Assembly (NCBI RefSeq): GCF_036250755.1
Contig: NZ_CP109583.1
Span: 6,177,501 to 6,241,500, forward strand
Length of the DNA stretch: 64,000 nucleotides
From: Streptomyces uncialis
Lineage (GTDB): Bacteria; Actinomycetota; Actinomycetes; Streptomycetales; Streptomycetaceae
Direction of reading: 5' to 3'
Shown here: positions 35,924 to 46,235 of the stretch, piece after piece
How positions within the stretch are numbered: the stretch's first letter is position 1
Layout of the letters: each line of letters starts with the position of its first letter
Notes under the pieces: generated by a model
Database searches by the model: none
The model's input: only the letters and a program-made list of their open reading frames with translations
Told to the model about the DNA's origin: nothing
Made by a program: the position numbers and the translations under genes

Positions 35924-36846
35924 GCCCCCGCACACCGCTGTCCGGGCGCACCGGTGCCACCGCCCGCCCCCATGTCGACCCGGGCGCGCTGGCGCGCACC
36001 CGCGCGCGCCACCCCGAAGCCGTCGCGGAGGCCGCCGCGCGCCGGGTGCGAAGGCCCCTGCTGGGTGACTCCGGACGGCTGATGATCGTCGCCGCCGACC
36101 ACCCCGCGCGCGGGTCCCTCGCCGTCGGTGACCGGCCCTTCGCCATGGCCAACCGGGCCGATCTGCTCGAACGGCTCTGCGAGGCGCTGTCCCGCCCCGG
36201 GGTCGACGGAGTGCTGGCGACCGCCGACGTCCTGGACGATCTGCTGCTGCTCGGCGCCCTCGACGGCAAGGTCGTCATGGGCTCCATGAACCGGGGCGGA
36301 CTCGCCGGTTCCGCCTTCGAGCTGGACGACCGCTTCACCGGGCACCGGCCGTCCGACCTGGCCCGCCTCGGCTTCGACGCGGGCAAGCTGCTGCTGCGGA
36401 TCGACTACGACGACCCCGGCTCGCTCACCACCCTGCACACCGCCGCGCGCGCCGTGGACGAGATGGCGGGCCTGCGGCTGCCGGTGTTCGTCGAACCGTT
36501 CCTGTGCCGCCGCGCGGACGGGACGCTCCGGACGGACCTCGGCGCCGACGCGGTCACCCGGTCGATCGCCATCGCCTCCGGACTCGGCGGCAGTTCCGCG
36601 TACACCTGGCTCAAGGTGCCCGTCACCGACGACCCCGACGACATGGCCCGGGTCATGGAGACCTCCACGCTTCCCGCCGTGCTGCTCGGCGGCGATGTGG
36701 GCGACGACCAGGACGCCGCCTACGGGAGGTGGCGCGACGCCCTGCGGCTGCCGACCGTACGGGGCCTGGTGGTGGGCCGTTCGCTGCTGTACCCGTCCGA
36801 CGGTGATGTCACGGCGGCGGTCGACACGGCCGTGGCACTGCTGTGA
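35920..36846 (+). CDS. Aldolase-type TIM-barrel protein of inositol catabolism (IolJ-equivalent)
   Basis: 308 aa from the GTG overlapping the iolC stop. It belongs to the (beta/alpha)8 Cgl0159-like family found between iolC and iolB in actinobacteria. Recognisable stretches are LMIVAADHPARGSL near the N-terminus, KLLLRIDYDD, FVEPFLC, WLKVPVTDD (candidate Schiff-base Lys) and LLGGDVGDD. It probably cleaves phosphorylated 5-dehydro-2-deoxygluconate into dihydroxyacetone phosphate and malonate semialdehyde, the step done by IolJ in Bacillus. Assignment rests on family plus position. Confidence 0.85.
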   Translation: MSPRTPLSGRTGATARPHVDPGALARTRARHPEAVAEAAARRVRRPLLGDSGRLMIVAADHPARGSLAVGDRPFAMANRADLLERLCEALSRPGVDGVLATADVLDDLLLLGALDGKVVMGSMNRGGLAGSAFELDDRFTGHRPSDLARLGFDAGKLLLRIDYDDPGSLTTLHTAARAVDEMAGLRLPVFVEPFLCRRADGTLRTDLGADAVTRSIAIASGLGGSSAYTWLKVPVTDDPDDMARVMETSTLPAVLLGGDVGDDQDAAYGRWRDALRLPTVRGLVVGRSLLYPSDGDVTAAVDTAVALL

Positions 36847-36973
36847 ACGCCGGGGGCGGGCCCCTGCCCGGCGCACCGCGAACGCGCTCCACGCGCGCGG
36901 TGCGTCCTGCCACCGGCACCCGTCCGGGCCACCGCGAGGCACCACATGCCCGTGCGACGGGTAGGGGAACACC

Positions 36974-37810
36974 GTGAGCGACGACAACCTGTACCTGCCC
37001 CGGGGCTCGGCCGTGGACGGCCCCTACGACATCGGCGTCGGTCCCGGGTCGCCGGGACGGCCCGGCTGGTCCTTCACCAGCCTGCGGGTCCTCACGCTGG
37101 ACCCCGGTGCGTCGCACACCCTGGACACCGGGGAGAGTGAGTGGATCGTGCTGCCTCTCTCAGGTGGCTGCACGATCGGGGTGGAGGGCGGCATCATCGA
37201 ACTGGTGGGCAGGGAGGACGTGTTCGGGCAAGTCAGCGACTTCGCCTACCTCCCGCGCGACACCCACGCCCAGATCGCCTCCGGTGCGGGAGGCCGCTTC
37301 GCCCTGGCAGGAGCGAAGTGCGAGCGCCGACTCCCCGCCCGCTACGGCCCCGCGCCGGAGGTTCCCGTCGAGGCCCGCGGCAGCGGGGTCAGCGCCCGGC
37401 AGGTGCGCAACTTCGCGTCCGCGGACGCCTTCGAGTGCGACCGGCTCATCGCCGTCGAAGTGGTCACCCCTGGCGGCAACTGGTCCTCCTACCCGCCGCA
37501 CAAGCACGACGAGCACCGCCCGGGGCAGGAGTCCGTGCTGGAGGAGATCTACTACTTCGAGTGCGAGCCCGCCGAGGGCGGCCGCCCGGGCTTCGGCTAC
37601 CAGCGGGTGTCCCCCTCGCGCGCGGGCGGCGCCGACGTGCTCGCGGAGGTGCGCTCGGGGGACGCCGTCCTGGTGCCCGACGGCTGGCACGGTCCGTCGA
37701 TCGCCGCGCCCGGCCACCGTATGTACTACCTCAACGTGATGGCGGGACCGGGTCCCGGACGGGAGTGGCGGATCAGCTTCCACCCCGACCACGGCGAGGG
37801 CTACCGATGA
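36974..37810 (+). CDS. iolB: 5-deoxy-glucuronate isomerase IolB
   Basis: 278 aa from the GTG at 36974 with AGGGGA upstream. A two-domain bicupin. The metal-binding segment of IolB is visible as PPHKHDEHRP followed by LEEIYYFE, with a downstream VPDGWHGPS. It isomerises 5-deoxy-glucuronate to 5-dehydro-2-deoxygluconate, the IolC substrate. A 127-bp gap separates it from the aldolase. Its stop overlaps (ATGA) the start of a 43-codon open frame leading to iolD. Confidence 0.93.
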   Translation: MSDDNLYLPRGSAVDGPYDIGVGPGSPGRPGWSFTSLRVLTLDPGASHTLDTGESEWIVLPLSGGCTIGVEGGIIELVGREDVFGQVSDFAYLPRDTHAQIASGAGGRFALAGAKCERRLPARYGPAPEVPVEARGSGVSARQVRNFASADAFECDRLIAVEVVTPGGNWSSYPPHKHDEHRPGQESVLEEIYYFECEPAEGGRPGFGYQRVSPSRAGGADVLAEVRSGDAVLVPDGWHGPSIAAPGHRMYYLNVMAGPGPGREWRISFHPDHGEGYR

Positions 37811-37938
37811 ACGACGACCACCGAGGCACCAGGGCCACCAGATCCGCCGACGACAGCCGCACGCACGGCAGCCGCCCGGGGGACAGCCGCCCGGCGGACA
37901 GGGCGACGGGGGCACCGCAGACCAGGAGGCACCGATGA
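37807..37938 (+). CDS. Possible 43-aa ORF bridging iolB and iolD
   Basis: ATG overlaps the iolB stop (ATGA at 37807) and its own TGA overlaps the iolD ATG (ATGA at 37935). The peptide is hydrophilic, rich in Arg/Asp/Ser/Thr, with no recognisable domain. It may be a real small protein, or simply a coupling device or chance frame in a GACAGCCGC-repetitive spacer. iolD has its own AGGAGG. Confidence 0.3.
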   Translation: MNDDHRGTRATRSADDSRTHGSRPGDSRPADRATGAPQTRRHR

Positions 37939-39818
37939 CCGCGCCGATCAGGCTCACCGTCGCCCAGGCGCTCGTCCGCTTCCTCACCGTCCAGTTCACC
38001 GAACGCGACGGGGAACGCCATCGGCTCATCGGCGCCACCTGGGGCATCTTCGGCCACGGCAACGTCGCCGGTATCGGGCAGGCGCTCCTGGAGAGCGCCG
38101 CCGACATGCCGTTCCACCAGGGCCGCAACGAACAGGCGATGGTCCACGCGGCCGTGGGCTACGCCCGCCAGAGCGGACGGCTGTCCACCCACGCCGTCAC
38201 CACGTCCATCGGCCCCGGCGCGACCAACCTCGTCACCGGCGCCGCGCTCGCGACCGTCAACCATCTGCCCGTCCTGCTGCTGCCCGGCGACACCTTCGCC
38301 ACCCGGCCCGCCGACCCCGTCCTCCAGCAGCTCGAAGTGCCGTACGCGGGCGATGTGTCCGTCAACGACTGCCTGCGGCCCGTGTCCCGCTACTTCGACC
38401 GGATCACCCGCCCCGAGGCGCTGATCCCGGCGGCCCTCCAGGCGATGCGCACGCTCACCGACCCGGCCGCCACCGGGGCCGTCACCCTCGCGCTGCCGCA
38501 GGACGTGCAGGCCGAAGCGTACGACTGGCCAACGGAGTTCTTCGCGGAACGGATCTGGACGGTCCGCCGGCCACCGCCCGACCCGGACGAGCTGACGGCC
38601 GCCGTCGCGGCCGTACGGGCCGCCCGGCGCCCACTGGTCGTCGCGGGCGGCGGAGTCCGCCACAGCGCCGCCGAGGACGCGCTACGGGCCTTCACGGCGG
38701 CGACCGGCGCCCCCGTCGCGTCCACCCAGGCCGGCAAGGGGGCCCTCCCCTGGGACGACCCGGCCGATGTCGGCGGAATCGGCCACACCGGTACGGCCAC
38801 CGCCGACGCGCTCGCCCGGACCGCCGACCTCGTCCTCGGCGTCGGCACCCGCTGGACCGACTTCACCACCGCGTCCGGCACCCTCTTCGCCCCCGGCACC
38901 CGCTTCCTCAATCTGAACATCACCCCCTACGACGGCCACAAGATGGCGGGCCTGCCGCTGATCGCCGACGCCCGCGCGGGCCTCGACGCGCTCACCCGCG
39001 CGCTCACCGGAGCGGACCCGTACCCGCCCGACCCCGCGTACCGCGCCGAGTACACCCGGGCGAAGGCCCACTGGGAGACCCGCGTCGACACCGCCTACGC
39101 CGCGCCCGACCCCACCGCCCGCCCCACCCAGACCCAGGTGCTCGGCGCCCTCGACGCCCTGGTCACCGCCGACGACATCGTCGTCAACGCGGCCGGCTCC
39201 CTCCCCGGCGACCTGCACAAGCTCTGGCGCGCCCGGTCCCGTGACCAGTACCACCTGGAGTACGGCTACTCCTGCATGGGCTACGAGATCCCCGCCGCCA
39301 TCGGGGTACGGCTCGCCGCACCCGGCCGGCCCGTCTGGGCGCTGGTCGGCGACGGCACCTATCTGATGATGCCCACCGAGATCGTCACCGCCGTCCAGGA
39401 AGGCGTACCGATCAAGGTGGTGATCCTCCAGAACCACGGCTACGCGTCCATCGGCGGACTGTCCGCGTCGGTCGGCGCGGAACGCTTCGGTACGGCCTAC
39501 CGCCACCGCGCCGACGACGGCACCTTCACCGGCGCCCCGCTGCCCGTCGACCTCGCCGCGAACGCCGCCAGCCTCGGTATGCGCGTCCTGCGCGCGCGGA
39601 CGGTCGGTGACCTGCGTGAAGCACTCGCCGTCGCCCGCGCCTCGGACGTACCCACATGTGTCTACACGGAGACCGAAACGCCAGACACAGTGTCGGGCGC
39701 GCCCCCGGCACAGGCGTGGTGGGATGTGCCCGTGGCCGAAACGGCGACCCGCGCGGCCGCCGTCGAGGCCCGCGAGGAGTACGACCGGCAGGTGACGGCC
39801 CGCCGCCGCTCCCTGTGA
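37935..39818 (+). CDS. iolD: ThDP-dependent trihydroxycyclohexanedione hydrolase IolD
   Basis: 627 aa, ATG at 37935 with AGGAGG at 37924-37929. Three-domain thiamin-diphosphate enzyme: an N-terminal PYR domain with the FHQGRNEQAMVHAAVGYA region carrying the catalytic Glu, a central NAD-like domain, and a C-terminal PP domain with the GDG...N cofactor motif (GDGTYLMM...LQNHGY). Length and ring-opening family signatures match IolD. It hydrolyses 3D-trihydroxycyclohexane-1,2-dione to 5-deoxy-glucuronate, which IolB uses. Confidence 0.95.
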   Translation: MTAPIRLTVAQALVRFLTVQFTERDGERHRLIGATWGIFGHGNVAGIGQALLESAADMPFHQGRNEQAMVHAAVGYARQSGRLSTHAVTTSIGPGATNLVTGAALATVNHLPVLLLPGDTFATRPADPVLQQLEVPYAGDVSVNDCLRPVSRYFDRITRPEALIPAALQAMRTLTDPAATGAVTLALPQDVQAEAYDWPTEFFAERIWTVRRPPPDPDELTAAVAAVRAARRPLVVAGGGVRHSAAEDALRAFTAATGAPVASTQAGKGALPWDDPADVGGIGHTGTATADALARTADLVLGVGTRWTDFTTASGTLFAPGTRFLNLNITPYDGHKMAGLPLIADARAGLDALTRALTGADPYPPDPAYRAEYTRAKAHWETRVDTAYAAPDPTARPTQTQVLGALDALVTADDIVVNAAGSLPGDLHKLWRARSRDQYHLEYGYSCMGYEIPAAIGVRLAAPGRPVWALVGDGTYLMMPTEIVTAVQEGVPIKVVILQNHGYASIGGLSASVGAERFGTAYRHRADDGTFTGAPLPVDLAANAASLGMRVLRARTVGDLREALAVARASDVPTCVYTETETPDTVSGAPPAQAWWDVPVAETATRAAAVEAREEYDRQVTARRRSL

Positions 39819-39892
39819 ACGGCGCGCCCGTCCCGCGCGCCCCGAGGGATACGGCGCCCCCCGACGCCCGCTTCGAGAGTAGGGAACTTGTC

Positions 39893-41395
<1,503 letters not shown>

Positions 41396-42100
41396 TCCCC
41401 GTCACGGGGAGTCCCGCGGTCACGTCCACCTCGGGTCGGACGTGGACCCGCTCCAGGGTTCCCCGTGCCGGGCCCACTTGTCCCTGTACGGGTCGTCCGT
41501 GGGTGCGCAGTTCCCCGCGCCCCTCAGGTCGCGCCCCTTGCGGTTCCCGTTCGGCTGCGGATAGCCCTTGGCCGCTCGCGCAGTTCCCCGCGCCCCTTGG
41601 GTTCCACACCTGGACGTACTTGTTCCTGTGCGGGTCGTCCGGGGGTGCGCAGTTCCCCGCGCCCCTTTGGGGGCGCCCCATCATGTTGTCCGTCGTCTGC
41701 GGAACCATCCTCCCCGCGCACCCGCCCGGCTGCGGGAGGGGGTGGGCGGGAATCTCTGCCCGCAGACTCCGACGCCACCAGTACGGCCACTGGACGTCCG
41801 TACCGAGCGTGTCGGATCGAGGACGGAGAATCCCGACCGGCACCGACCCGAAGAACAAGCCGGACGCGCCCCAAAGGGGCGCGGGGAACTGCGCAAAAGA
41901 CGAGAACAGCCCCGCACTCGACGGACAACGAACAGGGGCAGCATCCAGGGGCGCGAGGAACCGCGCAGAACGAGAACCGCCCCGCACCCGAGGGACAACA
42001 GCAGCAGGCAGCATCCAGGGGGCGCGGGGGCACCCCCCCCCGCAAGCACTCCTGGGCACCCACAAGGTGACCGGCCACCCCCTCCGCTTACGGTTGTCGC
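41396..42100. repeat. 705-bp gap made of dispersed CGCAGTTCCCCGCGCCCCT elements
   Basis: Three plus-orientation copies of a 19-bp core begin at about 41506, 41579 and 41648. Two inverted copies (one diverged) lie at about 41875 and 41947. Between the first two is a conserved linker including CGTTCGGCTGCGGA. The same core and linker recur at 59900-60090. This is typical streptomycete intergenic repeat DNA; overlapping open frames here are not genes. Confidence 0.8.
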
Positions 42101-44764
42101 ATGGATCTGCGACTGCCCACCCCACCAAGGCCCCGCCGGCCAAGGCGCCTGCTGGCCGCCGTGGCCGGTGTCGCCCTGCTCGCCGGGGCCGGTACCTGGA
42201 CGGCCGCCGCGTCCGACGACGCCCCGTCCGTCCGCAGAGCGGACCGCGCACTGGACTCGGGCGGCACCCGGATCGACACCTCGTACTTCACCACCCCCGG
42301 CGCCGGCAAACGCCCCGCGGTCCTCCTCGGCCACGGCTTCGGCGGCAGCAAGGACGACGTCAGGGAGCAGGCCGAGGACCTGGCCCGCGAGGGCTACGCC
42401 GTGCTCACCTGGTCCGCCCGCGGCTTCGGTGACTCCGGCGGCCGGATCGGCCTCAACGACCCGCGGACCGAGGTCGCGGACGTCTCCCGTCTGATCGACT
42501 GGCTGGCCGACCGCCCCGAGGTCGAACTCGACAAGGCGGGCGACCCGCGCGTGGGCATGACGGGCGCCTCCTACGGCGGCGCGGTCTCGCTCCTCGCCGC
42601 CGGACACGACGGCCGGGTCGACGCACTCGCCCCGCAGATCACGTACTGGAACCTCGCCGACGCCCTGTTCCCCGGCGGCGTCTTCAAGAAGACCTGGGCC
42701 GGACTGTTCATCAACAGCGGCGGCGGCTGCGACCGCTTCACCGCCGAACTGTGCCGGATGTACGAGCGGGTGGCCGAGAGCGGGGTGCCCGACGACCGGG
42801 CCCGCGCGCTGCTGGAGGCCCGTTCCCCGGTCGCCGTCGGTGACCGGATCAAGGTCCCCACCCTTGTCGTCCAGGGGCAGTCGGACTCCCTGTTCCCGCT
42901 GGACCAGGCCGACGCGATGGCCCGCGCGATCCGCGCGAACGGCGCACCCGTGGACATGGACTGGATCTCCGGCGGTCATGACGGCGGCGACATGGAGCGC
43001 GACCGTACGCACGACCGGATCGGCGCCTGGTTCGACCGGCACCTCAAGGGCGACGACAGCGTGGGCACCGGCCCCGCGTTCCGGGTCACGCGCACCGGCG
43101 GGGTCGACTCCACCAACGGCGCGGCCCTGCTGCGCGGCGCGAGCGGCGACTCCTACCCGGGGCTGCGCGGCGACCCGCGCGACATCGCGTTGACGGGACG
43201 TGAGCAGACGTTCGACAACCCGGCGGGCGCCAGTCCGCCCGCCGTCTCCGGGCTGCCCGGGTTCGGCGGCGCGGGCGGGGGCGGCGGCGGGCTGTCCCAG
43301 CTCTCCGCGCTCGGCGTCGGCCTCTCCCTGGACTTCCCCGGCCAGTACGCCCGTTTCGACTCCGCGCCGCTGACCGAGGACCGGCGCATCACCGGCACCC
43401 CCAGTGTCCGCGTCCGGGTCACGTCCACCAGTGACGACGCCGTGCTCTTCGCCAAGCTGTACGACGTGGCGCCGGACGGCGAACGGCAGGTGCTGCCGGC
43501 CCAGCTCGTCGCCCCCGTGCGCGTGGCCGACGCGAAGGACGGCAAGGACGTCACACTGACGCTGCCCGCCATCGATCATGAGGTGGAGCGCGGCCACAAG
43601 CTGCGGCTCGCCGTGTCCTCCACCGACCTCGGCTACGCCTCGCCGCTCGCCCCCGCCCGGTACACCGTGTCCGTCCAGGGCGAGCTGTCGGTGCCCACCG
43701 CGCCCGGGGTGACCACCGCGGCCGCGCCGCTGCCCGCCTGGGTGTGGGCGCTGCCCCTGGCCGCCGTGGTCATCGGCGCGGCCCTGCTGCTCACCGCCCG
43801 CCGCCGGACGGCCGCGCCCGCGCCCGACCCGGCGCTCGCGGACGTCCCCCTCCAGATCACGGACCTCAGCAAGCGGTACGCCAAGTCCGCCGACCGCTAC
43901 GCGGTACGGGAGCTGTCGTTCCGGGTCGAGCGGGGCCAGGTGCTCGGACTGCTCGGACCCAACGGCGCGGGCAAGACCACCACCCTGCGGATGCTGATGG
44001 GTCTGATCCGGCCCGACCAGGGCGAGATCCGGGTGTTCGGCCACGCGATCCGTCCTGGCGCCCCGGTGCTGTCCCGGGTCGGCGCGTTCGTGGAGGGCGC
44101 CGGATTCCTCCCGCACCTGACCGGCCGCGAGAACCTGGACCTGTACTGGCGGGCCACCGGACGCCCCACCGAGGACGCCCGGATGGCGGAGGCCCTGGAG
44201 ATCGCCGGGCTCGGCGAGGCCCTTCAGCGCGCGGTGCGCACGTACTCCCAGGGCATGCGGCAGCGTCTCGCGCTCGCTCAGGCCATGCTCGGGCTGCCCG
44301 ACCTGCTCATCCTCGACGAACCCACCAACGGCCTCGACCCGCCGCAGATCCGCGAGATGCGCGAGGTCATGATCCGCTACGCGCGCGACGGACGGACCGT
44401 GATCGTCTCCAGCCATCTGCTGTCCGAGGTCGAGCAGTCCTGCACCCATCTCGTGGTCATGGACCGCGGACGGCTCGTCCAGGCCGGACCCGTCGCGCAG
44501 ATCGTGGGCTCCGGGGACGCGCTGCACGTGGGACTCGCGGGCGAGGTGTCCGACCCGCTGGTCGAGAAGATCGCCGTACTGCCGGGAGTGGCGTCGGCGG
44601 TCCGCTCGGAAGGCGGACTGCTCGTCCGTCTCGCCGAGGCGGGCCCCGAGGCGTCCCGAGAGCTCCTGGTGGAGCTCGTACGGCTGGAGGTGCCCGTCGA
44701 GTCGATGGGCCCCCACCGCACGCTGGAGGACGCGTTCCTGACCCTGATCGGAGGACCCCAGTGA
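42101..44764 (+). CDS. Alpha/beta-hydrolase (CocE/X-Pro peptidase-like) fused to an ABC-2-type ATPase
   Basis: 887 aa. An N-terminal signal/anchor (~15-35) is followed by an S15/CocE-like hydrolase with triad Ser157 (GASYGG), Asp262 (GQSDSLFP) and His293 (GGHDGG). A jelly-roll-like C-terminal domain typical of X-Pro/CocE enzymes spans ~410-530. One transmembrane helix (~546-565) leads to a complete ABC ATPase: Walker A GPNGAGKTT (~619-627), signature YSQGM and Walker B LLILDEPTNGLD. The topology puts the hydrolase outside and the ATPase inside. A permease gene follows with a GTGA overlap, so the three parts should form one complex. Substrate unknown. No SD is visible; TACGGT six bases upstream suggests a leaderless transcript. 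Confidence 0.92.
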   Translation: MDLRLPTPPRPRRPRRLLAAVAGVALLAGAGTWTAAASDDAPSVRRADRALDSGGTRIDTSYFTTPGAGKRPAVLLGHGFGGSKDDVREQAEDLAREGYAVLTWSARGFGDSGGRIGLNDPRTEVADVSRLIDWLADRPEVELDKAGDPRVGMTGASYGGAVSLLAAGHDGRVDALAPQITYWNLADALFPGGVFKKTWAGLFINSGGGCDRFTAELCRMYERVAESGVPDDRARALLEARSPVAVGDRIKVPTLVVQGQSDSLFPLDQADAMARAIRANGAPVDMDWISGGHDGGDMERDRTHDRIGAWFDRHLKGDDSVGTGPAFRVTRTGGVDSTNGAALLRGASGDSYPGLRGDPRDIALTGREQTFDNPAGASPPAVSGLPGFGGAGGGGGGLSQLSALGVGLSLDFPGQYARFDSAPLTEDRRITGTPSVRVRVTSTSDDAVLFAKLYDVAPDGERQVLPAQLVAPVRVADAKDGKDVTLTLPAIDHEVERGHKLRLAVSSTDLGYASPLAPARYTVSVQGELSVPTAPGVTTAAAPLPAWVWALPLAAVVIGAALLLTARRRTAAPAPDPALADVPLQITDLSKRYAKSADRYAVRELSFRVERGQVLGLLGPNGAGKTTTLRMLMGLIRPDQGEIRVFGHAIRPGAPVLSRVGAFVEGAGFLPHLTGRENLDLYWRATGRPTEDARMAEALEIAGLGEALQRAVRTYSQGMRQRLALAQAMLGLPDLLILDEPTNGLDPPQIREMREVMIRYARDGRTVIVSSHLLSEVEQSCTHLVVMDRGRLVQAGPVAQIVGSGDALHVGLAGEVSDPLVEKIAVLPGVASAVRSEGGLLVRLAEAGPEASRELLVELVRLEVPVESMGPHRTLEDAFLTLIGGPQ

Positions 44765-45738
44765 CCACCACCGGACCTGTGGGCGTCCGCCCGGACGGCG
44801 AAGGACCCCCGGACGGCGAAGGACCCCCGGACGGCGAAGGACCCCCGGACGGCGAAGGGCACCCGCTCCGTGACGGCGCGGTGGCCGTGCAGAGCGCGCC
44901 GGGCTACCGGGCCCGGGGCACCCTGCCCATCAGGGTGGAGTTGGTGCGCCAGCTGGGGCGGCGGCGGACGCTCGTGATGGGCGCCATCCTCGGACTGCTG
45001 CCGTTCGTCCTCGCCGTCGCGTTCGCCATCGGGGGCAGCCCCGACGAGCGCGGTGGCCCGGGTGAGCGGATCTCGCTCATGGACACCGCCACCGCCTCGG
45101 GGGCGAACTTCGCCGCCACCTGTCTGTTCGTGTCGGCCGGGTTCCTGCTGGTGGTCCCCGTCGCGTTGTTCTGCGGGGACACCGTCGCCTCCGAGGCGAG
45201 CTGGTCGTCGCTGCGCTACCTCTTGGCCGCGCCCGTGCCCCGGGCCCGGCTGCTGTGGTCGAAGCTCGTCGTCGCCCTCGGTATGAGTCTCGCGGCGATG
45301 GTGCTGCTGCCTCTCGTCGGGCTCGCTGTGGGATCGGTGCTGTACGGCTGGGGCCCGCTCGCCATCCCCACCGGCGGCACGCTCGACGCGGCGACGGCCG
45401 CACAGCGGCTCGTGATCGTCATCGCGTACATCTTCATCTCGCAACTCGTCACGGCGGGCCTCGCGTTCTGGCTGTCCACCCGCACCGACGCCCCGCTCGG
45501 CGCGGTCGGCGGCGCGGTCGGGCTGACGATCGTCGGGAACGTCCTCGACGCGGTCACCGCACTCGGCGACTGGCGGAACTACCTGCCCGCCCACTGGCAG
45601 TTCGCCTGGGCGGACGCCGTACAGCCCCGGCTGGAGTGGAGCGGCATGATCCAGGGCGCGGCCGTCTCGCTCACCTACGCGATCATCTTGTTCGCCCTGG
45701 CCTTCCGTGGCTTCACCCGCAAGGACATCGTCTCGTAG
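44761..45738 (+). CDS. ABC-2-type transporter permease
   Basis: 325 aa from the GTG overlapping the previous stop. The first ~55 residues are cytoplasmic and include four GPPDGE repeats encoded by a perfect 18-bp unit (44793-44860). Six hydrophobic helices follow between ~70 and ~315. SSLRYLLAAPVPRARLLWSK is the conserved cytosolic coupling segment of ABC-2 permeases. It is the obvious partner of the upstream hydrolase-ATPase fusion. Confidence 0.9.
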   Translation: MTTTGPVGVRPDGEGPPDGEGPPDGEGPPDGEGHPLRDGAVAVQSAPGYRARGTLPIRVELVRQLGRRRTLVMGAILGLLPFVLAVAFAIGGSPDERGGPGERISLMDTATASGANFAATCLFVSAGFLLVVPVALFCGDTVASEASWSSLRYLLAAPVPRARLLWSKLVVALGMSLAAMVLLPLVGLAVGSVLYGWGPLAIPTGGTLDAATAAQRLVIVIAYIFISQLVTAGLAFWLSTRTDAPLGAVGGAVGLTIVGNVLDAVTALGDWRNYLPAHWQFAWADAVQPRLEWSGMIQGAAVSLTYAIILFALAFRGFTRKDIVS

Positions 45739-45841
45739 GGCACCTCCGGCTCCCGCCGGTCACCCGTCACGGCGCCAGGTCGCAAGAGGGGTGGGTCGGT
45801 GGGAGCCGACGGACGCGCCCGCCCCTGACCGCCTCACCGGC

Positions 45842-46006
45842 TCAGGACTCCGCTCTGCGCGTCCGGTAGATCGCGATCGCGCTGCCGACGGCGACCGCGC
45901 CCGCGGGGAGACTGACGGCCAGATGCGTCCCCTCCGACAGGACGAAGCTCGACACGGCGTTGAGGGCGAGAGCGGTCACGAACAGGAACCACAGGAAGGG
46001 CCGCAC
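45842..46006 (-). CDS. Small two-helix membrane protein
   Basis: 54 aa from a GTG at 46006; AAAGGA lies ~10 bases upstream. Two hydrophobic helices (PFLWFLFVTALALNAVSSFV and LAVSLPAGAVAVGSAIAIY) with a short outside loop and a TRRAES tail. Codon bias is good across it. It is divergent from the two-component genes with a 229-bp gap containing a perfect hairpin. Such small membrane proteins sit beside many actinobacterial two-component systems; function unknown. Confidence 0.6.
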   Translation of the reverse strand: MRPFLWFLFVTALALNAVSSFVLSEGTHLAVSLPAGAVAVGSAIAIYRTRRAES

Positions 46007-46152
46007 GGTCGGATGATCCTTTCGAGGCGTGGCGCGCACCACGGGGAGCGCGCGCAACTGGAGTGGGCGCCGCCGGAGCGAGTGCGGCGTAAGCGCGTAC
46101 CCCTCAAGGATCACCGCCGACGGAACGGTCCGGTAAGGGGGCCGGCCACCGT

Positions 46153-46182
46153 GTCCGTGGTGGAGCAGGCTCCACCACGGAC
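46153..46182. promoter_or_regulatory. Perfect 14-bp inverted repeat with 2-nt loop
   Basis: GTCCGTGGTGGAGC-AG and the exact complement. It lies in the divergent gap, 54 bp upstream of the histidine-kinase ATG. Since the kinase appears leaderless (TAGCCT at 46223-46228, seven bases before ATG), the repeat would be upstream of the promoter. It therefore suits an operator better than an attenuator. Confidence 0.65.
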
Positions 46183-46235
46183 CGGGGGGACCACCCACCT
46201 GAGCGGCGCCCACCAGGTCGTTTAGCCTGATCGGC

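Noticed and set aside
41396..42100. Plus-strand Pro/Arg frames downstream of mmsA as a possible gene
   Set aside because: They lie in dispersed repeat DNA that recurs at 59.9-60.1 kb with different frames.
41681..44716. A 1011-codon minus-strand frame opposite the hydrolase-ABC fusion
   Set aside because: The plus strand has full catalytic and Walker motifs; the minus frame has none and is a bias artefact.
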